Of a DNA stretch of 6,837 nucleotides, positions 6,579-6,837 are shown one piece after another. The notes beneath the pieces were generated by a model. That model was not told the DNA's origin, made no database searches, and saw nothing but the letters and a program-made list of their open reading frames with translations. Position 1 is the first letter of the stretch; every line of letters starts with the position of its first letter. Origin of the DNA: Opitutaceae bacterium (GTDB lineage: Bacteria; Verrucomicrobiota; Verrucomicrobiia; Opitutales; Opitutaceae); assembly GCA_031254955.1 (NCBI GenBank), contig JAIRTK010000542.1, positions 1 through 6,837 of the forward strand. Reading direction: 5' to 3'. The position numbers and the translations under genes were made by a program.

Positions 6579-6598
6579 TCTTGTGTCGGTGGACAAGA
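6579..6598. repeat. Small inverted repeat in the tssK leader
   Basis: TCTTGT (6579-6584) and ACAAGA (6593-6598) are perfect 6-bp arms around an 8-bp centre, GTCGGTGG. The repeat lies between the candidate promoter and the tssK start, 63 nt before the ATG. It could be an operator or a leader hairpin, but a 6-bp match in an AT-richer region can occur by chance. Confidence 0.3.
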
Positions 6599-6613
6599 TT
6601 TATTGTTAAAACT

Positions 6614-6641
6614 TATCTAAATGGGCGAAATAATTTGTAAA
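6614..6641 (-). promoter_or_regulatory. Weak sigma70-like promoter candidate for tssK
   Basis: On the minus strand TTTACA (plus-strand 6636-6641) and TAGATA (plus-strand 6614-6619) are separated by 16 bp, about 100 nt before the tssK ATG. The -35 is good, but the -10 matches TATAAT at only three of six positions. No sigma54-type GG/GC pair was noticed. The call rests mainly on location. Confidence 0.25.
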
Positions 6642-6677
6642 ATAATGAGGTTGCGGGAGAAGGGGGCGAGACGGGGT

Positions 6678-6717
6678 GGAATGGACGGAATGGACAGAAT
6701 GGACGGAATAGACGGAA
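6678..6717. repeat. 9-bp tandem repeat GGAATGGAC
   Basis: Four 9-mers lie in register: GGAATGGAC, GGAATGGAC, AGAATGGAC, GGAATAGAC, followed by a partial GGAA. The array sits 162 nt upstream of the tssK start. It is not CRISPR-like because there are no spacers. Similar GGAATGGAC strings are familiar to me from Verrucomicrobia and Planctomycetes genomes, from memory only. Confidence 0.8.
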
Positions 6718-6720
6718 GCG

Positions 6721-6837
6721 GAGGAAAGAGGAGGAAGGGAGATGAGAGGAGGGGGGAAGGAGAGAAGGGGGAGAGGAAAGAAGAAAGAGGAAAGAGAAAG
6801 AGAACGAGAACGATTAAGAGGATGAGGGGGGGCATCA
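6721..6837. repeat. Near-pure polypurine tract and GAACGA units at right edge
   Basis: From 6721 to 6804, 83 of 84 plus-strand bases are purines (only the T at 6743 interrupts). Then two GAACGA hexamers (6802-6813) and a TTAAGA variant follow before the G-rich edge. It shares an exact 18-bp segment (6784-6801) with 5101-5118 in direct orientation, and its 6798-6813 is the inverse of 4627-4642. No gene is visible. The minus-strand frame through it encodes a Leu/Pro/Ser/Phe-rich string that only reflects base composition. Confidence 0.75.

Larger units (their letters stand above)
6517..6660 (-). promoter_or_regulatory. AT-richer leader upstream of tssK
   Basis: This 144-nt stretch is clearly more AT-rich than the surrounding genes and lies directly upstream of tssK, the expected place for a promoter driving the T6SS genes. 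It contains the weak promoter and the small inverted repeat listed separately. No gene is seen in it, and no purine-rich ribosome-binding site precedes the tssK ATG. Confidence 0.45.

Noticed and set aside
6617..6835. 72-codon minus-strand frame, Leu/Pro/Phe-rich
   Set aside because: It is the translation of the polypyrimidine strand and the 9-mer array; composition alone explains it.
1..6837. tRNA or rRNA genes
   Set aside because: No tRNA-like cloverleaf with conserved TTCRA arm or rRNA-like stretch was noticed on either strand.

Overview
This window carries the left-pointing (minus-strand) core of a type VI secretion system (T6SS). Read in the direction of transcription, from right to left, the genes are tssK (baseplate), tssL (DotU-like membrane-complex protein) and tssM (IcmF-like membrane-complex protein). 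tssM leaves the window at the left edge with its frame still open. The three products form one functional unit: TssL and TssM build the inner-membrane part of the trans-envelope channel, and TssK links that channel to the baseplate on which the contractile tail assembles. No effector, immunity, tail-tube, sheath or ClpV gene is visible.

The organism is a GC-rich bacterium. The repeat families (double-hairpin palindromic element, GAACGA hexamers, TTAACCGCGAAG elements, GGAATGGAC 9-mers) look to me like those scattered through Verrucomicrobiota, especially Opitutales/Opitutaceae. That is recall, not a search, so the taxonomic call is tentative.

Layout: 1-3790 tssM (C-terminal end missing), with a Pro/Ala-rich tail holding a C10 tract, a double-hairpin palindromic element read in frame, and a G-quadruplex motif on the opposite strand; 3791-3814 a 24-nt gap; 3815-4561 tssL; 4562-5145 a 584-nt gene-free spacer packed with repeats and a polypyrimidine tract (coding-strand sense); 5146-6516 tssK; 6517-6660 an AT-richer leader with a weak candidate promoter; 6661-6837 a 9-mer tandem repeat followed by an almost pure polypurine tract.

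None of the three starts has a Shine-Dalgarno-like purine stretch. The very long plus-strand open frames opposite these genes are codon-for-codon antisense shadows of GC-rich coding sequence. I see no clear new multi-gene system here. The less ordinary signals are the in-frame palindromic element, which is stop-free in all six frames, the C10 tract, the repeat-filled gap inside the T6SS gene cluster, and a divergent TssM periplasmic region.
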